Shown: in pieces, positions 1 to 8,761 of the stretch
How positions within the stretch are numbered: position 1 is the stretch's first letter
How the letters are laid out: the number at the start of each line of letters is the position of its first letter
Source of the DNA: CAYUMU01 sp964445985
Lineage (GTDB): Bacteria; Planctomycetota; Planctomycetia; Pirellulales; S012-138
Length of the DNA stretch: 64,000 nucleotides
NCBI GenBank assembly: GCA_964445985.1
Contig: CAYUMU010000007.1
Span: forward strand, 62,001-126,000
Direction of reading: 5' to 3'
Position numbers and translations under genes: made by a program
The notes under the pieces: model-generated
Told to the model about the DNA's origin: nothing
What the model saw: the letters and a program-made list of their open reading frames with translations, nothing else
Databases searched by the model: none

Positions 1-2
1 TC

Positions 3-1838
3 GAATTCGAGCTCAAGGACGAGGCCGCCATTGAGGAGCGGTTGCGAAAGGATCTGAAGTACCTGGCCTCCGACGCCTTGGAAGGCCGAGGACTGCGAAC
101 ACGCGGCCTGGAGTTGGCGGCGGATCATATTGCGATCGAATTTGCCAAAGCAGGGCTGGAAACAAATGTGCTGAACGGCGAGCCGTTTCAGTCCTTTCAG
201 ACCTACTCCGTGGAGCGATTGGGCGAGAAGAACCGTGCCGTGCTGGTGGGGCCGGATCGTCATCGTCAAGAAATGACGCTCTCGGTCGATTACCTGCCCT
301 TGGCCGCAGGCATTTCGGGCGATGTCGATGCACCCCTGGTCTTTGTGGGCTACGGGATCTCAGCCCCCGACTTGGGTTACGACGACTATGCCGGCATCGA
401 CGTGCGCGGCAAAGTCGCGGTGATGCTGCGACACGAACCGCGGCAGGCTGATCCGGAGAGCGTTTTCGACGGGGTCAACAACTCTCCGCACGCGTATGTT
501 TCGCGAAAGATCACTAACGCCGTCGAGCGGGGCGCCGTGGCCGTGGTGCTGTGCAGCGACAAGGTTCTGGTGGATAAAGAAGCCGGTCAGCGAGCTCCCG
601 CGAATCAGGGTGGCGTAACTTCTGACCGGCTGCTGAACTTTCGCACGCGTCCCAGCGATCTTACTCCCAAGGTGCCGGTCATTCACATGCGGCGACCCGC
701 ATTGGAGAATGTGCTGACCTGGGGCGAGTTGCGATCGCTAAGCGAGCTTGAAGCGGCCATCGATGCGGATCTCAAGCCGCAGTCGTTTGAAATACCGGGT
801 GTCAAACTCATGGCCACCACGCAAATCGAACACCGTCAAGGCGGACTGAAAAACGTGATTGGCATCTTGCCCGGCGCCGGCGACCTGGCCGAAGAAACGG
901 TGGTGGTTGGCGCTCACTATGATCACTTGGGAATGGGCGGAGGAGGATCGCTGGCCCCCTGGACGGTCGCCATTCACAACGGCGCCGATGACAATGGCTC
1001 GGGTACGACCGGCCTGTTAGAAATTGCCCGGCAAGTGGCCGCCAGAGCCGGCGACACGCGCCGCCGAATTGTGTTCATTGCCTTTTCCGCTGAGGAATCA
1101 GGGCTGATCGGCAGCCAGTTTTACGTGCGCCGGCCTGCTTTCCCCCTGGAACAAACCGTGGCCATGGTCAATCTCGACATGGTGGGCCGCTTGCGTAATG
1201 AGCGCGTGACGATATCCGGAGTAGGCACGGCAGCCGAGTTCAGCGAAATGTTGACACGCACCTCCGCTCCCTACCAGTTGGAAGTGCGCAAAGACCCCAG
1301 CGGATACGGCCCGAGCGACCACGCCTCGTTTCACGCCCGACGGGTGCCAGTGCTGCACTTTTTTACGGGCTTGCATGCCGACTACCATCGCCCCAGCGAC
1401 GACTTCGACAAGATCAACTACGAGGGCATCCGGCGGATCTCGCTGATGGCCACCGACGTGGTCTTGGAGTTGGCCGAAAGTGAAAAGCCCGTCACGCGTC
1501 GGCAAGGAGGCGGGGGCGAGTTGGAAGAACTGCTGGGAGGTGACGCGGGCGACCTGGAAGCCCTGCTGCGACCGCAACCAGTTTTGGGCGTTCGACTGGC
1601 TGCCGTGGCCGAACCGGTTGAAGGTGTAAAAATTGTGGAAGTGTATCGGGGGACCCCCGCCGAGGCCGCCCAATTGCGAGAAGGCGATGTCATCGTCGAG
1701 GCCAATGGCGCCAAGGTCGCTACCGTCGAAGCGATGCAAGCCCTGGTCCGCGGGCAAAAGCCTGGCGATGACTTAACACTCTTGGTGCGTCGAGGCGAGA
1801 TCGACCTGGAGACAACCGCCAAGTTAAGACCGCGGTAG
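3..1838 (+). CDS. M28 family metallopeptidase with PA-like and C-terminal PDZ domains (5' end outside window)
   Basis: This is a zinc-dependent aminopeptidase-type hydrolase, probably exported. The reading frame is open from the first bases of the window, and the earliest possible start inside it is a TTG at 42, so the true start and any signal peptide lie upstream. Counting from position 42, residues about 90-230 look like a PA insert domain. The M28 core follows: GAHYDH (first metal His), GADDNGSG (bridging Asp), SAEESGLIG (catalytic Glu and metal Glu), NLDMVG (metal Asp) and a final His in the region HADYHRPSDD. Residues about 510-598 form a PDZ domain with the segment GVRLAAV and GDVIVEANG. 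M28 peptidases with PA and PDZ domains are common in planctomycetes. The substrate cannot be told. All metal ligands appear intact. Confidence 0.9.
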   Translation, partial: EFELKDEAAIEERLRKDLKYLASDALEGRGLRTRGLELAADHIAIEFAKAGLETNVLNGEPFQSFQTYSVERLGEKNRAVLVGPDRHRQEMTLSVDYLPLAAGISGDVDAPLVFVGYGISAPDLGYDDYAGIDVRGKVAVMLRHEPRQADPESVFDGVNNSPHAYVSRKITNAVERGAVAVVLCSDKVLVDKEAGQRAPANQGGVTSDRLLNFRTRPSDLTPKVPVIHMRRPALENVLTWGELRSLSELEAAIDADLKPQSFEIPGVKLMATTQIEHRQGGLKNVIGILPGAGDLAEETVVVGAHYDHLGMGGGGSLAPWTVAIHNGADDNGSGTTGLLEIARQVAARAGDTRRRIVFIAFSAEESGLIGSQFYVRRPAFPLEQTVAMVNLDMVGRLRNERVTISGVGTAAEFSEMLTRTSAPYQLEVRKDPSGYGPSDHASFHARRVPVLHFFTGLHADYHRPSDDFDKINYEGIRRISLMATDVVLELAESEKPVTRRQGGGGELEELLGGDAGDLEALLRPQPVLGVRLAAVAEPVEGVKIVEVYRGTPAEAAQLREGDVIVEANGAKVATVEAMQALVRGQKPGDDLTLLVRRGEIDLETTAKLRPR

Positions 1839-2078
1839 TTTGCGAGCAGGCCGCCGCGCGTTGTCCATCTGAGTGCAAGTTCGTGGCACTAGCCTCCTCC
1901 CCCCGGGTTGCCGCCGACCACGCGTTAATGATGGTAGCCCTTTTTCGTGGCCGCCTTGGGGCATAATTCATGGGAAACGTCGCCCCCGGTTCCAGCCTAC
2001 TGGCCGACTGCATCGCATGCTTACGCCGGTGGCTGGCGTAAGCATGCATCCCTCAGTTGCAGCTCATGCAATCTTGAC

Positions 2079-2576
2079 CTAGGGAATGATCGGCGGTGCT
2101 GGTGGTGCTGGTGGTACTGGCATAGGCCTGGCGGCTGGCTGCGGCAACGCCGGCGGCTCGAAAGGAGCGGGCGGTTCGTTCGTCATTGGGAGCACTTCTT
2201 CGACCGACTGCAGCTCGAAGGAGCGATAAACTTGCTCAAAGATGTCGTTGGCATAGGGCAGACCTGGCGAAGCCCCAAAGCTGACCGCCTCTGCCTGCTG
2301 CACGGGGATCTGCATGTAGTTGTAGGGGCGGAAGTAGTAGTAGGCCCCTTCCGCCTGATAGGGCGTACGCTGGTACATGTTGCCGGGGGCTTTGAAGGGC
2401 CGCGGCAAGCCATGCCGGGTCCAAAAGCCGCAACCGATCAGACAGCCATGCTGGCAGCATTGATCGCACGACTGGCAGCTCGACGCGGCGCTAGTGCAAC
2501 TTTGACATTCACCGTGGCCGCCGCCAATGGGCAGAGCCATTGCTAATGACAGAATCAATGTGGGGCCCATCTTCAA
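2079..2576 (-). CDS. Small secreted Cys- and Pro-rich protein of unknown function
   Basis: This 165-residue protein has no recognised function. The N-terminus (MKMGPTLILSLAMALPIGG) looks like a signal peptide. It is followed by a Cys-rich stretch (residues about 24-50, with repeated CxxC-type spacings such as CQSC and CDQCC), a Tyr-rich middle (AYYYFRPYNY) and a proline-rich tail of PxPP repeats. The arrangement resembles small secreted planctomycete proteins that may sit in the cell envelope, but this is inference. It is convergent with the M28 gene and divergent from the secretin gene. It could be disulfide-crosslinked or bind metal. No homologue can be named. Confidence 0.65.
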   Translation of the reverse strand: MKMGPTLILSLAMALPIGGGHGECQSCTSAASSCQSCDQCCQHGCLIGCGFWTRHGLPRPFKAPGNMYQRTPYQAEGAYYYFRPYNYMQIPVQQAEAVSFGASPGLPYANDIFEQVYRSFELQSVEEVLPMTNEPPAPFEPPALPQPAARPMPVPPAPPAPPIIP

Positions 2577-3195
2577 CTCCTGTAAACGGACGTTGGCCGG
2601 GGAAATTCGCCGCGGCGATATTGGTCAATTAGCTCGGAGATTCCTCATGTGGACCTAAGCTGCGCGGGCTCCCATCGTTGGGGAAGTCAAGCCAGTCTCG
2701 CGTGCACGCGGTCAGTCACCAGAATCTCTATATTCGGTAAGTCGGTGGGGGGGCCAGCAATTAAGAATCAAAACCCGCTCGTCGCGCAAAGATTGCGCGA
2801 CCGGTAGACTTGATGTAGCGTGCGTAAACCGAAGCAGCCGTTCGACTCCCGCCGAATAAAGTTCTCAACGGGGCGAGTTTCCGATTCATTGTGAGAGCAA
2901 TGCCAGCTCTGCATCCTCATACTTAGCGAGGGTAAACCGCAAACGGACGCTGAGGCATTAAGGTTCTCCGCGGCTTGCAGAGATGTTAACGAGCAAGAAA
3001 CTGAACGAGCAATTGCTTTCCACGGAAGATATGCCGGCTCTTGCTAAACAACCGCGGTCAGTAGTGTCGAAAGAAAAGAATGAATCGGATTGTTCGGCAA
3101 ACCCGATTCAACTGGCTCCCCCCGCTTGGCAGCCGGAAAAACCCGAGAAGGTTTTGAGACCCAGAACTTCAAAGACGACAAGGTTAGGCAGACCC
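2577..3195. other. Intergenic region between divergent genes, no gene supported
   Basis: These 619 bases separate the minus-strand Cys-rich protein from the plus-strand secretin. The reading frame of the secretin is open back to an ATG at 2983. The extra 71 codons use TTA, AGA and other rare codons and have no signal-peptide character, so they look like leader rather than coding sequence. The promoters of both flanking genes should lie here, but no clear -35/-10 pair could be assigned. Confidence 0.5.
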
Positions 3196-4827
3196 ATGAG
3201 CATTTGGATCCCTTTAAGAAGGCGAGGTTGGTGGTTATCCGTCCCATTGTGGGCGGTAATGGTTGCCACAGGTTGGGCTCAAGTCGGCGTTCGGTTGCCA
3301 AATTTTAGCGATATGCAGTCGCTAGAGCATCCGGGAGAGGCCGTGCGAGATAAAGAGGCCAGCCTGATCGACGAAGTTCTTACCCCAGAATTAATCTTTC
3401 GCGTCGTGCCCAACCAATCCAAGGTGATTCGCACCAAGCTGCCCGTCACCCGGCTGGCGATCACTGACCCAAACATCGTTGAAGTTAACGAGTTTGGCCC
3501 CACCGAGTTGGAAATCATCGGAGTCAAGGCGGGCGAAACCACCATGACGTTGTGGTTTACCCAGCCCGGCGGACAATCGACCATCTTGCGCTACCTGGTT
3601 CGCGTGGCTGCGAATGAAGCAGAGCAATATCGGGCCGAAGTCGAATTCGGCAAATTGCAAACGCGCATCAACGAGATGTTTCCGTATAGCCAGGTGCAAT
3701 TGATCCCCATCGCCGACAAGCTGATCGTGCGAGGGCAGGCGCGCGACTCCAGAGAGGCCGCCGAAATTCTGGCCTTGATCACCGGGCAATCCACGAACCA
3801 GTTGGGAAACATCGGTAGTTTTGTGAATATTGGCGGCGTGGCCGGTCTGCCGGGCGCCGAAGACTTGCGCACCCAAAGCGTGATCAATTTGCTCAACGTG
3901 CCTGGCGAGCAACAAGTGATGCTGAAAGTGCGAATCGCCGAGATTTCGCGCAGTGCAGCTCGGCAGTTGGGTAACGACTTCGCCATTGCCGGCAATAACT
4001 TCGCCATCTCGAACTTTATTGGTGGAGCCGGCAACATCACGGCCATACTCGACGGCGGCGATGTCAACCTGTTCATCACGGCCTTCTCCAGCAATGGTTA
4101 TGGCAAGATCCTGGCCGAGCCCACGCTCGTCACATTGAGCGGCCAACCGGCCACGTTCATCGCCGGCGGTGAGTTTGCCGTGCCCACCGTGGTTGGCGTC
4201 GGCGGCGTCGAAGCCGCCACGACCACGTTCCGAGGCTTCGGCACCCAGCTTACGTTCTTGCCTACGGTGATTGATAAGGACAAGGTGCGGCTGCAAGTCG
4301 CGCCTTCGTTCAGCACGCTCAATCAGGATATTGCCGTCAACGGTATCCCCGGCTTGAACAGTCGGGCCGTGACCACTACGGTCGACCTGCGTGAAGGCCA
4401 ATGGCTGGCGGTCGCCGGTTTGATTCAAGACGAGCAGCGCGGTAACCGCGGCCGGATTCCCTACCTGGGCGACATCCCCATCATTGGCATGGCTTTCGGC
4501 GTGCAATCCACGCAACGCGACGAAACGGAGTTGGTCGTGCTGGTGAGCCCGGAACTGGTGCATCCCATGGAGCGCGACCAGGTGCCGCCGCTGTTGCCTG
4601 GCATGAGTGTCACCGATCCCACCGACAACGCCTTCTTCTTGTGGCAAATGATCGAAGGTCACCCCGATGTGCATCATCGCAGCACCATGGCGCCGCAAGT
4701 GCGAATGGAAACGCTGCGAGAAAACTCGCAGATTTTGAAAGCCCGTTTTCAAGGTTCCAAAGGCTATCCCGTTTATCAGCAGAGCCAGGGCTACTATATG
4801 TCTGGCCCTCAAGGATTTTCTGACTAA
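3196..4827 (+). CDS. CpaC/RcpA-like secretin of a Tad/Flp pilus or type II/III secretion system
   Basis: This is the outer-membrane channel component of a Tad-type secretion or pilus machine. From the ATG at 3196 the protein is 543 residues and begins with a typical signal peptide (positive MSIWIPLRRR, hydrophobic core, cut near GWAQ). Next comes a pilus-formation N-terminal domain (segment RVVPNQSKVIRTKLPVTRLA, then EIIGVKAGETTMTLW), a BON-like domain (VQLIPIADKLIVRGQARDS) and a secretin domain ending with the family signature around GLIQDEQRGNRGRIPYLGDI. An in-frame ATG at 2983 would add 71 residues of atypical codon use before the signal peptide and is judged less likely. Downstream genes in the same orientation include TadD-, TadA- and TadB-like proteins, supporting a Tad role. 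Confidence 0.9.
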   Translation: MSIWIPLRRRGWWLSVPLWAVMVATGWAQVGVRLPNFSDMQSLEHPGEAVRDKEASLIDEVLTPELIFRVVPNQSKVIRTKLPVTRLAITDPNIVEVNEFGPTELEIIGVKAGETTMTLWFTQPGGQSTILRYLVRVAANEAEQYRAEVEFGKLQTRINEMFPYSQVQLIPIADKLIVRGQARDSREAAEILALITGQSTNQLGNIGSFVNIGGVAGLPGAEDLRTQSVINLLNVPGEQQVMLKVRIAEISRSAARQLGNDFAIAGNNFAISNFIGGAGNITAILDGGDVNLFITAFSSNGYGKILAEPTLVTLSGQPATFIAGGEFAVPTVVGVGGVEAATTTFRGFGTQLTFLPTVIDKDKVRLQVAPSFSTLNQDIAVNGIPGLNSRAVTTTVDLREGQWLAVAGLIQDEQRGNRGRIPYLGDIPIIGMAFGVQSTQRDETELVVLVSPELVHPMERDQVPPLLPGMSVTDPTDNAFFLWQMIEGHPDVHHRSTMAPQVRMETLRENSQILKARFQGSKGYPVYQQSQGYYMSGPQGFSD

Positions 4828-5011
4828 CTCCATGCTGCTTGCTTGATCCGTCAGCGCCCGAGGCTGGACCGACCGATAGGTGAGCGCCAACGATGTCAGC
4901 CGAACGAACCCGCAATTCGCTCGGAGTGCCATCACCCGGCCGCCTCGATCACGCGTCGCCCTCCCGAGCGCCTCAGCTTCCCCACAAAGACCCAGTTCAA
5001 GGAAGATACCC

Positions 5012-5629
5012 ATGAAATGCACACGTCGCCTGTTTTTAGCCCTGGGAGGACCGGCCGTGGCTCTGGCCTGCGGCACGGGTTGCCAGTCGCGTTGCCCGCA
5101 CATTCCGGCAAATGCGCCGCCGCCCTTGGGGGCAGAACTCGATCAAATCAATCAAATCCAAGAGCACAATGCCGAAGCGGCAAAGTTCATTGTGTATATG
5201 CACGAATTCGAAATGAACCACGCTCAGACCGATGGGACCAACATCGGCGGCTATCGGCTCAATGCCTATGGCGAAGACCATCTGAAACAGATCGCCGTGG
5301 ATCTCAAACGGGGAGCCACCTTTCCGGTCGTGGTCGAACGCAACCAAACCAGCGTGAAACCAGGCACCGAATACCACTACCCCATCCATTTCAACTCGCA
5401 GCTCGATGACCAACGACGACAAATTGTGGTGCGATCGCTGGAAATGCTGGGGATACCCAACGCCGAGCAAGTGGTCGTGGTGGCGCCCTCGTTCGCGGAA
5501 GGCTACACCGCGCCCGAAGCGGCCCGCGCTTACAACCGCTCGCTGTATGGCACGAACGGCTCGTATGGCGGCAACATGGGCACGTTCTTCGGCGGCTTCG
5601 GCGGCTTCGGCGGCTTCGGGCTGCGATAG
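5012..5629 (+). CDS. Putative exported lipoprotein of the Tad-like cluster, Gly/Phe-rich C-terminus
   Basis: This 205-residue protein is not recognised as a named family. The start at 5012 is favoured over in-frame upstream starts (frame open from 4880) because an AAGGAAG ribosome binding site precedes it and the encoded N-terminus, MKCTRRLFLALGG, is a signal peptide followed by Cys residues (LACGTGC) that may form a relaxed lipobox. The middle (about 60-160) is soluble and contains the segment FEMNHAQTDGTNIGGYRLNA. The end is a glycine/phenylalanine repeat (FFGGFGGFGGFGLR). It lies between the secretin and a TadD-like TPR protein, so an envelope role in the same machine is inferred. Confidence 0.7.
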   Translation: MKCTRRLFLALGGPAVALACGTGCQSRCPHIPANAPPPLGAELDQINQIQEHNAEAAKFIVYMHEFEMNHAQTDGTNIGGYRLNAYGEDHLKQIAVDLKRGATFPVVVERNQTSVKPGTEYHYPIHFNSQLDDQRRQIVVRSLEMLGIPNAEQVVVVAPSFAEGYTAPEAARAYNRSLYGTNGSYGGNMGTFFGGFGGFGGFGLR

Positions 5630-5791
5630 TCTGACGACGAAAATTTGCAGCATTCCATCCGGCGGCAGGGACAATCCCTCCGCCGGGTTTCAACGAGAAA
5701 TTACACCCGCCCGCTTGCTTGAACATTCCAAGAAATCGTCCGCGGCCCAATTCGGCACGAACACCCTAATCGAGGGGAGAGCACTCACCTC

Positions 5792-6925
5792 ATGAAACGT
5801 ATCCTCATCGTTGGCTTACTTGCCGCCTGCTCGGGCTGCGCCCTGGCGGGGAAAGTCGGCATGGGCCGCAAATCCGACGACACGCTCGACCGTTCACTCA
5901 GTTTGGCCCGTCTGTCGGAGCGGCACGGCAACGTGCAACAGGCCGAACACATTTACAACAAGATCGCGGCGAATCATCCCAAGGAATCGCTCCCGCATCA
6001 CCGCTTGGGAGTGATCGCCGCCAAGCGCGGCGATTTTGAAGCAGCCGAGCGGTCCTTTGCCGCGGCGCAGGCGGCCGGTTTGAAGAGCGCCGATTTGCTG
6101 TGCGATATAGCTTACATGCACTATATGAAGAACGACCTGGCCGCGGCCGAGCGCACGCTACAAGCGGCCCTTATGGCTGACTCCCAGCACAAGCGGTCTC
6201 AAAACACGCTAGGGTTGGTGCTGGCGGAGAGCGGTCGGTTTCCTGAAGCGCTGGCAGCGTTTCGCCACGCCGTCGAAGAACCCGAGGCACTATCCAACCT
6301 GGCCTATGTGCAAGTGCAACTGGGTGCGATCGCCGAAGCTGAGAAGAATTACCACCGCGCTTTGGAGTTGAACCATGGCCTGAAATCCGCGGCTGAAGGC
6401 TTGCTGCAGTTGGCATCCATTCAGGGCAAGCCGGCGCGTCCGGTCAGGCCTAGCGCGCCAACAAGCCCCAATGCCCAGCCCGATGCCCGTGTTGAACTGG
6501 TTAAGCATGACCCCACGGAAGTTCGCGGCCAGGCAAATCCCACGCTCAACATGGCGGACAATCCTTCGCCCAACTTAGGCCCAAATGCGCCCTCGTCGTC
6601 GGCCGACGCGCGGCAAGTATCCGTCCAAACGCTTCACGATCCTCGGGTGCGAACGATATCGCGAGAGATTCCCTTCTCGGGAGTCGATAACCGGGGATAC
6701 GTGGCGGCAGCCGCACGCGGACCGGGCGCCGAACCCTCACTAACGCCGCAAGGTTTTTCGCCCACGCCGCAACCACCGCAAAGTTTAATGCCTTCGCGCC
6801 ATGCCAGCTGGCCCACTTCGCCCATGACGGCGGCTCCGGCGTCCGCGCCGGTTCACGCGATCGAGCCACCCCAAGCGGCAGGTTCCAACCCGGGCGCCCT
6901 GGCCGGATCGCAGCTGATTCCCTAG
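5792..6925 (+). CDS. TadD-like tetratricopeptide-repeat lipoprotein
   Basis: This 377-residue protein is probably a lipoprotein that helps assemble the Tad secretin. The signal peptide MKRILIVGLLAAC has a good lipobox (LAAC, Cys13). Residues about 30-205 carry four to five TPR units, seen in segments such as AEHIYNKIAANHPKESLPHH and AERTLQAALMADSQHKRS. The rest, about 210-377, is a low-complexity Pro/Ala/Ser-rich tail with no recognised fold. TadD is a TPR lipoprotein needed for secretin function in Tad systems, and the neighbours fit that. The long disordered tail is unusual for TadD, so the assignment rests on the TPR block, lipobox and context. A GAGGGGAGAG ribosome binding site lies upstream. 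Confidence 0.75.
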   Translation: MKRILIVGLLAACSGCALAGKVGMGRKSDDTLDRSLSLARLSERHGNVQQAEHIYNKIAANHPKESLPHHRLGVIAAKRGDFEAAERSFAAAQAAGLKSADLLCDIAYMHYMKNDLAAAERTLQAALMADSQHKRSQNTLGLVLAESGRFPEALAAFRHAVEEPEALSNLAYVQVQLGAIAEAEKNYHRALELNHGLKSAAEGLLQLASIQGKPARPVRPSAPTSPNAQPDARVELVKHDPTEVRGQANPTLNMADNPSPNLGPNAPSSSADARQVSVQTLHDPRVRTISREIPFSGVDNRGYVAAAARGPGAEPSLTPQGFSPTPQPPQSLMPSRHASWPTSPMTAAPASAPVHAIEPPQAAGSNPGALAGSQLIP

Positions 6926-7025
6926 TTTTTCCAAAGTCTGAAGCTGGCCGCGATCACCCATCATTCGCGTGGCTGCCTGTTGCCCCCTAGCGCGGACTCG
7001 GTTTTATCGATGAGCCTTTGCTTAC

Positions 7026-7772
7026 ATGAGCAGTTTACCGCGAACGCTAATCACCATCGCCACCTATAATGAACTGGAAAACCTTCCCTTGCTCGTGGAA
7101 GGCATCCATCAACATGCGCCGCACGCCGACATTCTGGTGATCGACGATAACTCGCCCGATGGCACCGGGCGGTGGTGCGATGAGCGTTCCGCGGAAGATC
7201 CTCGACTTCATTGCCTGCACCGAGAAGGCAAGCAGGGCCTCGGCACGGCAATCGTGGCTGGCATGCAGTGGGCCATCGAGCGCAACTACGATTTTGTGCT
7301 CAATATGGATGCTGACTTCAGCCACGCCCCCGAGCACCTGCCGCAAATGCTGGGCGGCATGAATCCCACCAGCGGCAAGCCGGTCGATATCATGATCGGC
7401 AGCCGATATGTGCCTGGTGGAAAGATCGAAGGTTGGCCGCTGAAACGCCACTTTATGAGCCGCGCCGTCAACTTCTATGCGCGCACCCTGATGTGGCTCA
7501 AGCCCCGCGATTGCAGCGGTGGGTATCGTTGCTATCGCGTTTCGCTGCTGAAGCGGCTCGACCTGGCCGGCATCACCTCGCGGGGTTATTCTTTTCAAGA
7601 AGAGGTGCTGTGGCAAGCGCGGCGAGCCGGCGCGACATTCGCCGAAACGCCCATCACCTTCCGCGACCGCACCCGAGGCCAATCCAAAATCAATATGGGC
7701 GAGGCCTGGGGAGCGCTTTGGATCATCTTTCGCCTGGGCGTGCTCCCCAAACGCCAGAAGCCGCCCACCTGA
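7026..7772 (+). CDS. Polyprenol monophosphomannose synthase-like family 2 glycosyltransferase
   Basis: This 248-residue enzyme should transfer a sugar, usually mannose from GDP-mannose, to a polyprenyl phosphate at the cytoplasmic face of the membrane. The GT2 fold is shown by the N-terminal TLITIATYNELENLPLL, the nucleotide-binding VIDDNSPDGTG, the metal-binding DAD in NMDADFSHAPEHLP, the MIGSRYVPGG motif and the SGGYRCYR acceptor-side motif, all typical of dolichol/polyprenol-phosphate mannosyltransferases. It lacks the C-terminal transmembrane domain of the longer DPM-GtrA fusions. It sits inside the Tad-like cluster, so a role in glycosylating exported components is possible but not shown. 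The sugar specificity cannot be fixed from sequence. Confidence 0.85.
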   Translation: MSSLPRTLITIATYNELENLPLLVEGIHQHAPHADILVIDDNSPDGTGRWCDERSAEDPRLHCLHREGKQGLGTAIVAGMQWAIERNYDFVLNMDADFSHAPEHLPQMLGGMNPTSGKPVDIMIGSRYVPGGKIEGWPLKRHFMSRAVNFYARTLMWLKPRDCSGGYRCYRVSLLKRLDLAGITSRGYSFQEEVLWQARRAGATFAETPITFRDRTRGQSKINMGEAWGALWIIFRLGVLPKRQKPPT

Positions 7773-8017
7773 GCCGCGTGCTTCGCCACCCGCGCGATTC
7801 TTTCGAACATGGATCAACGACCACCCAGAGTGTCGTCATCTCCGCGAAGAGCTTGCACCGCGGGACGACGGCGGAGATCCAGCGAGCAAGAGGGGAAGCA
7901 CGAATTTCGAAGTTGGTGGAACCGCGCGTCAATTCCGAGGTAGCATTCCCCATGGCAGCCGACCGGTTTGCTCGCATGCTCCCCCCCAATCGTGCCTGTC
8001 CTCGCGGAGCCCCTCCC

Positions 8018-8413
8018 ATGCTCATGGCTTTCTCCTTTCTATCGCATTTGGCACTTACCTTGCCCAAGTTGCGCCTGACAATGATGGCAGGAATTGTCGC
8101 CCTATTAGCGGTCGTGGCGAATTTTACGATCCCAGCCATGGGCGAGACGCAGCGGGCCGAATTCTTCCGCGAGGGTCAGGCCGTTCGCGGTCTGCAGGGA
8201 CTCATCGAACGGCAAGACGGGCGATATGTGTTCGTGTCGCTTGATAAGAAGCAGCGGTTTCCCATCCTGGAAAATCTTGCCCTCGAACGCGTGACGCGTG
8301 CGCTCGACGACAGCATCACTCCACTTACTTGGAATGTAAGCGGTTCCATGACCGAGTATCGAGGGCATAACTTCTTGCTTCTGCAAAGCGCCCGATTGAG
8401 CGAACGCGAATAA
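8018..8413 (+). CDS. Hypothetical membrane-anchored or secreted protein
   Basis: This 131-residue protein is not recognised. The frame is open from 7433, but the first part overlaps the glycosyltransferase and is a shadow. The ATG at 8018 gives a long hydrophobic N-terminus (about residues 1-45, with MAGIVALLAVVANFTIPAMG) that could be a signal peptide or anchor. Alternative starts are 8081 and 8084, just before that segment, or 7952. The mature part is a compact domain with RFPILENLALERVTRAL and ends at SARLSERE. It resembles small planctomycete proteins of unknown role. Its place in the Tad-like cluster is the only functional hint. Confidence 0.55.
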   Translation: MLMAFSFLSHLALTLPKLRLTMMAGIVALLAVVANFTIPAMGETQRAEFFREGQAVRGLQGLIERQDGRYVFVSLDKKQRFPILENLALERVTRALDDSITPLTWNVSGSMTEYRGHNFLLLQSARLSERE

Positions 8414-8761
8414 GTCGCGTCTCTTCGGACAACCCACTCGTGCATTCGGCGAAGGAATATGCCAACCTCGACGCGGTGCGCCTGCGGTCGATTTGCCACG
8501 CGCGACGGCTCTTCCGATTGCGTCAACTCTGCGAGCCAACGGGATTAGCTTACAGACAGTTCCGTCGCGATTCCGATGCGCACCTAGAGATGCGCGAGAT
8601 TCTCCCAGCCTGGTTCAAGACGACCGCTGCCAGCGGCGCGGGCATCAACGGCATGGGTCGGTTTCGCCCGTACGGAATCTTCCGCCTGTTGCGGAGAAAC
8701 TGGTGAGAGCACGCGAGCATGGCAATTGCATCTTTTTTCGCAATCCAGTGAGAGGTGACGA
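8414..8761. other. Intergenic region, no gene supported
   Basis: These 348 bases carry only short ORFs with no ribosome binding site or recognisable protein. The last 20 bases hold the GAGAGG ribosome binding site of the next gene. No hairpin or repeat stands out. Confidence 0.4.

Noticed and set aside
2983..3195. N-terminal extension of the secretin from ATG 2983
   Set aside because: Codon use is atypical and a good signal peptide begins at 3196; the extension would bury it.
3391..5103. Long minus-strand ORF (570 codons) opposite the secretin
   Set aside because: Antisense to a clear secretin gene, with no domain; the same kind of shadow.
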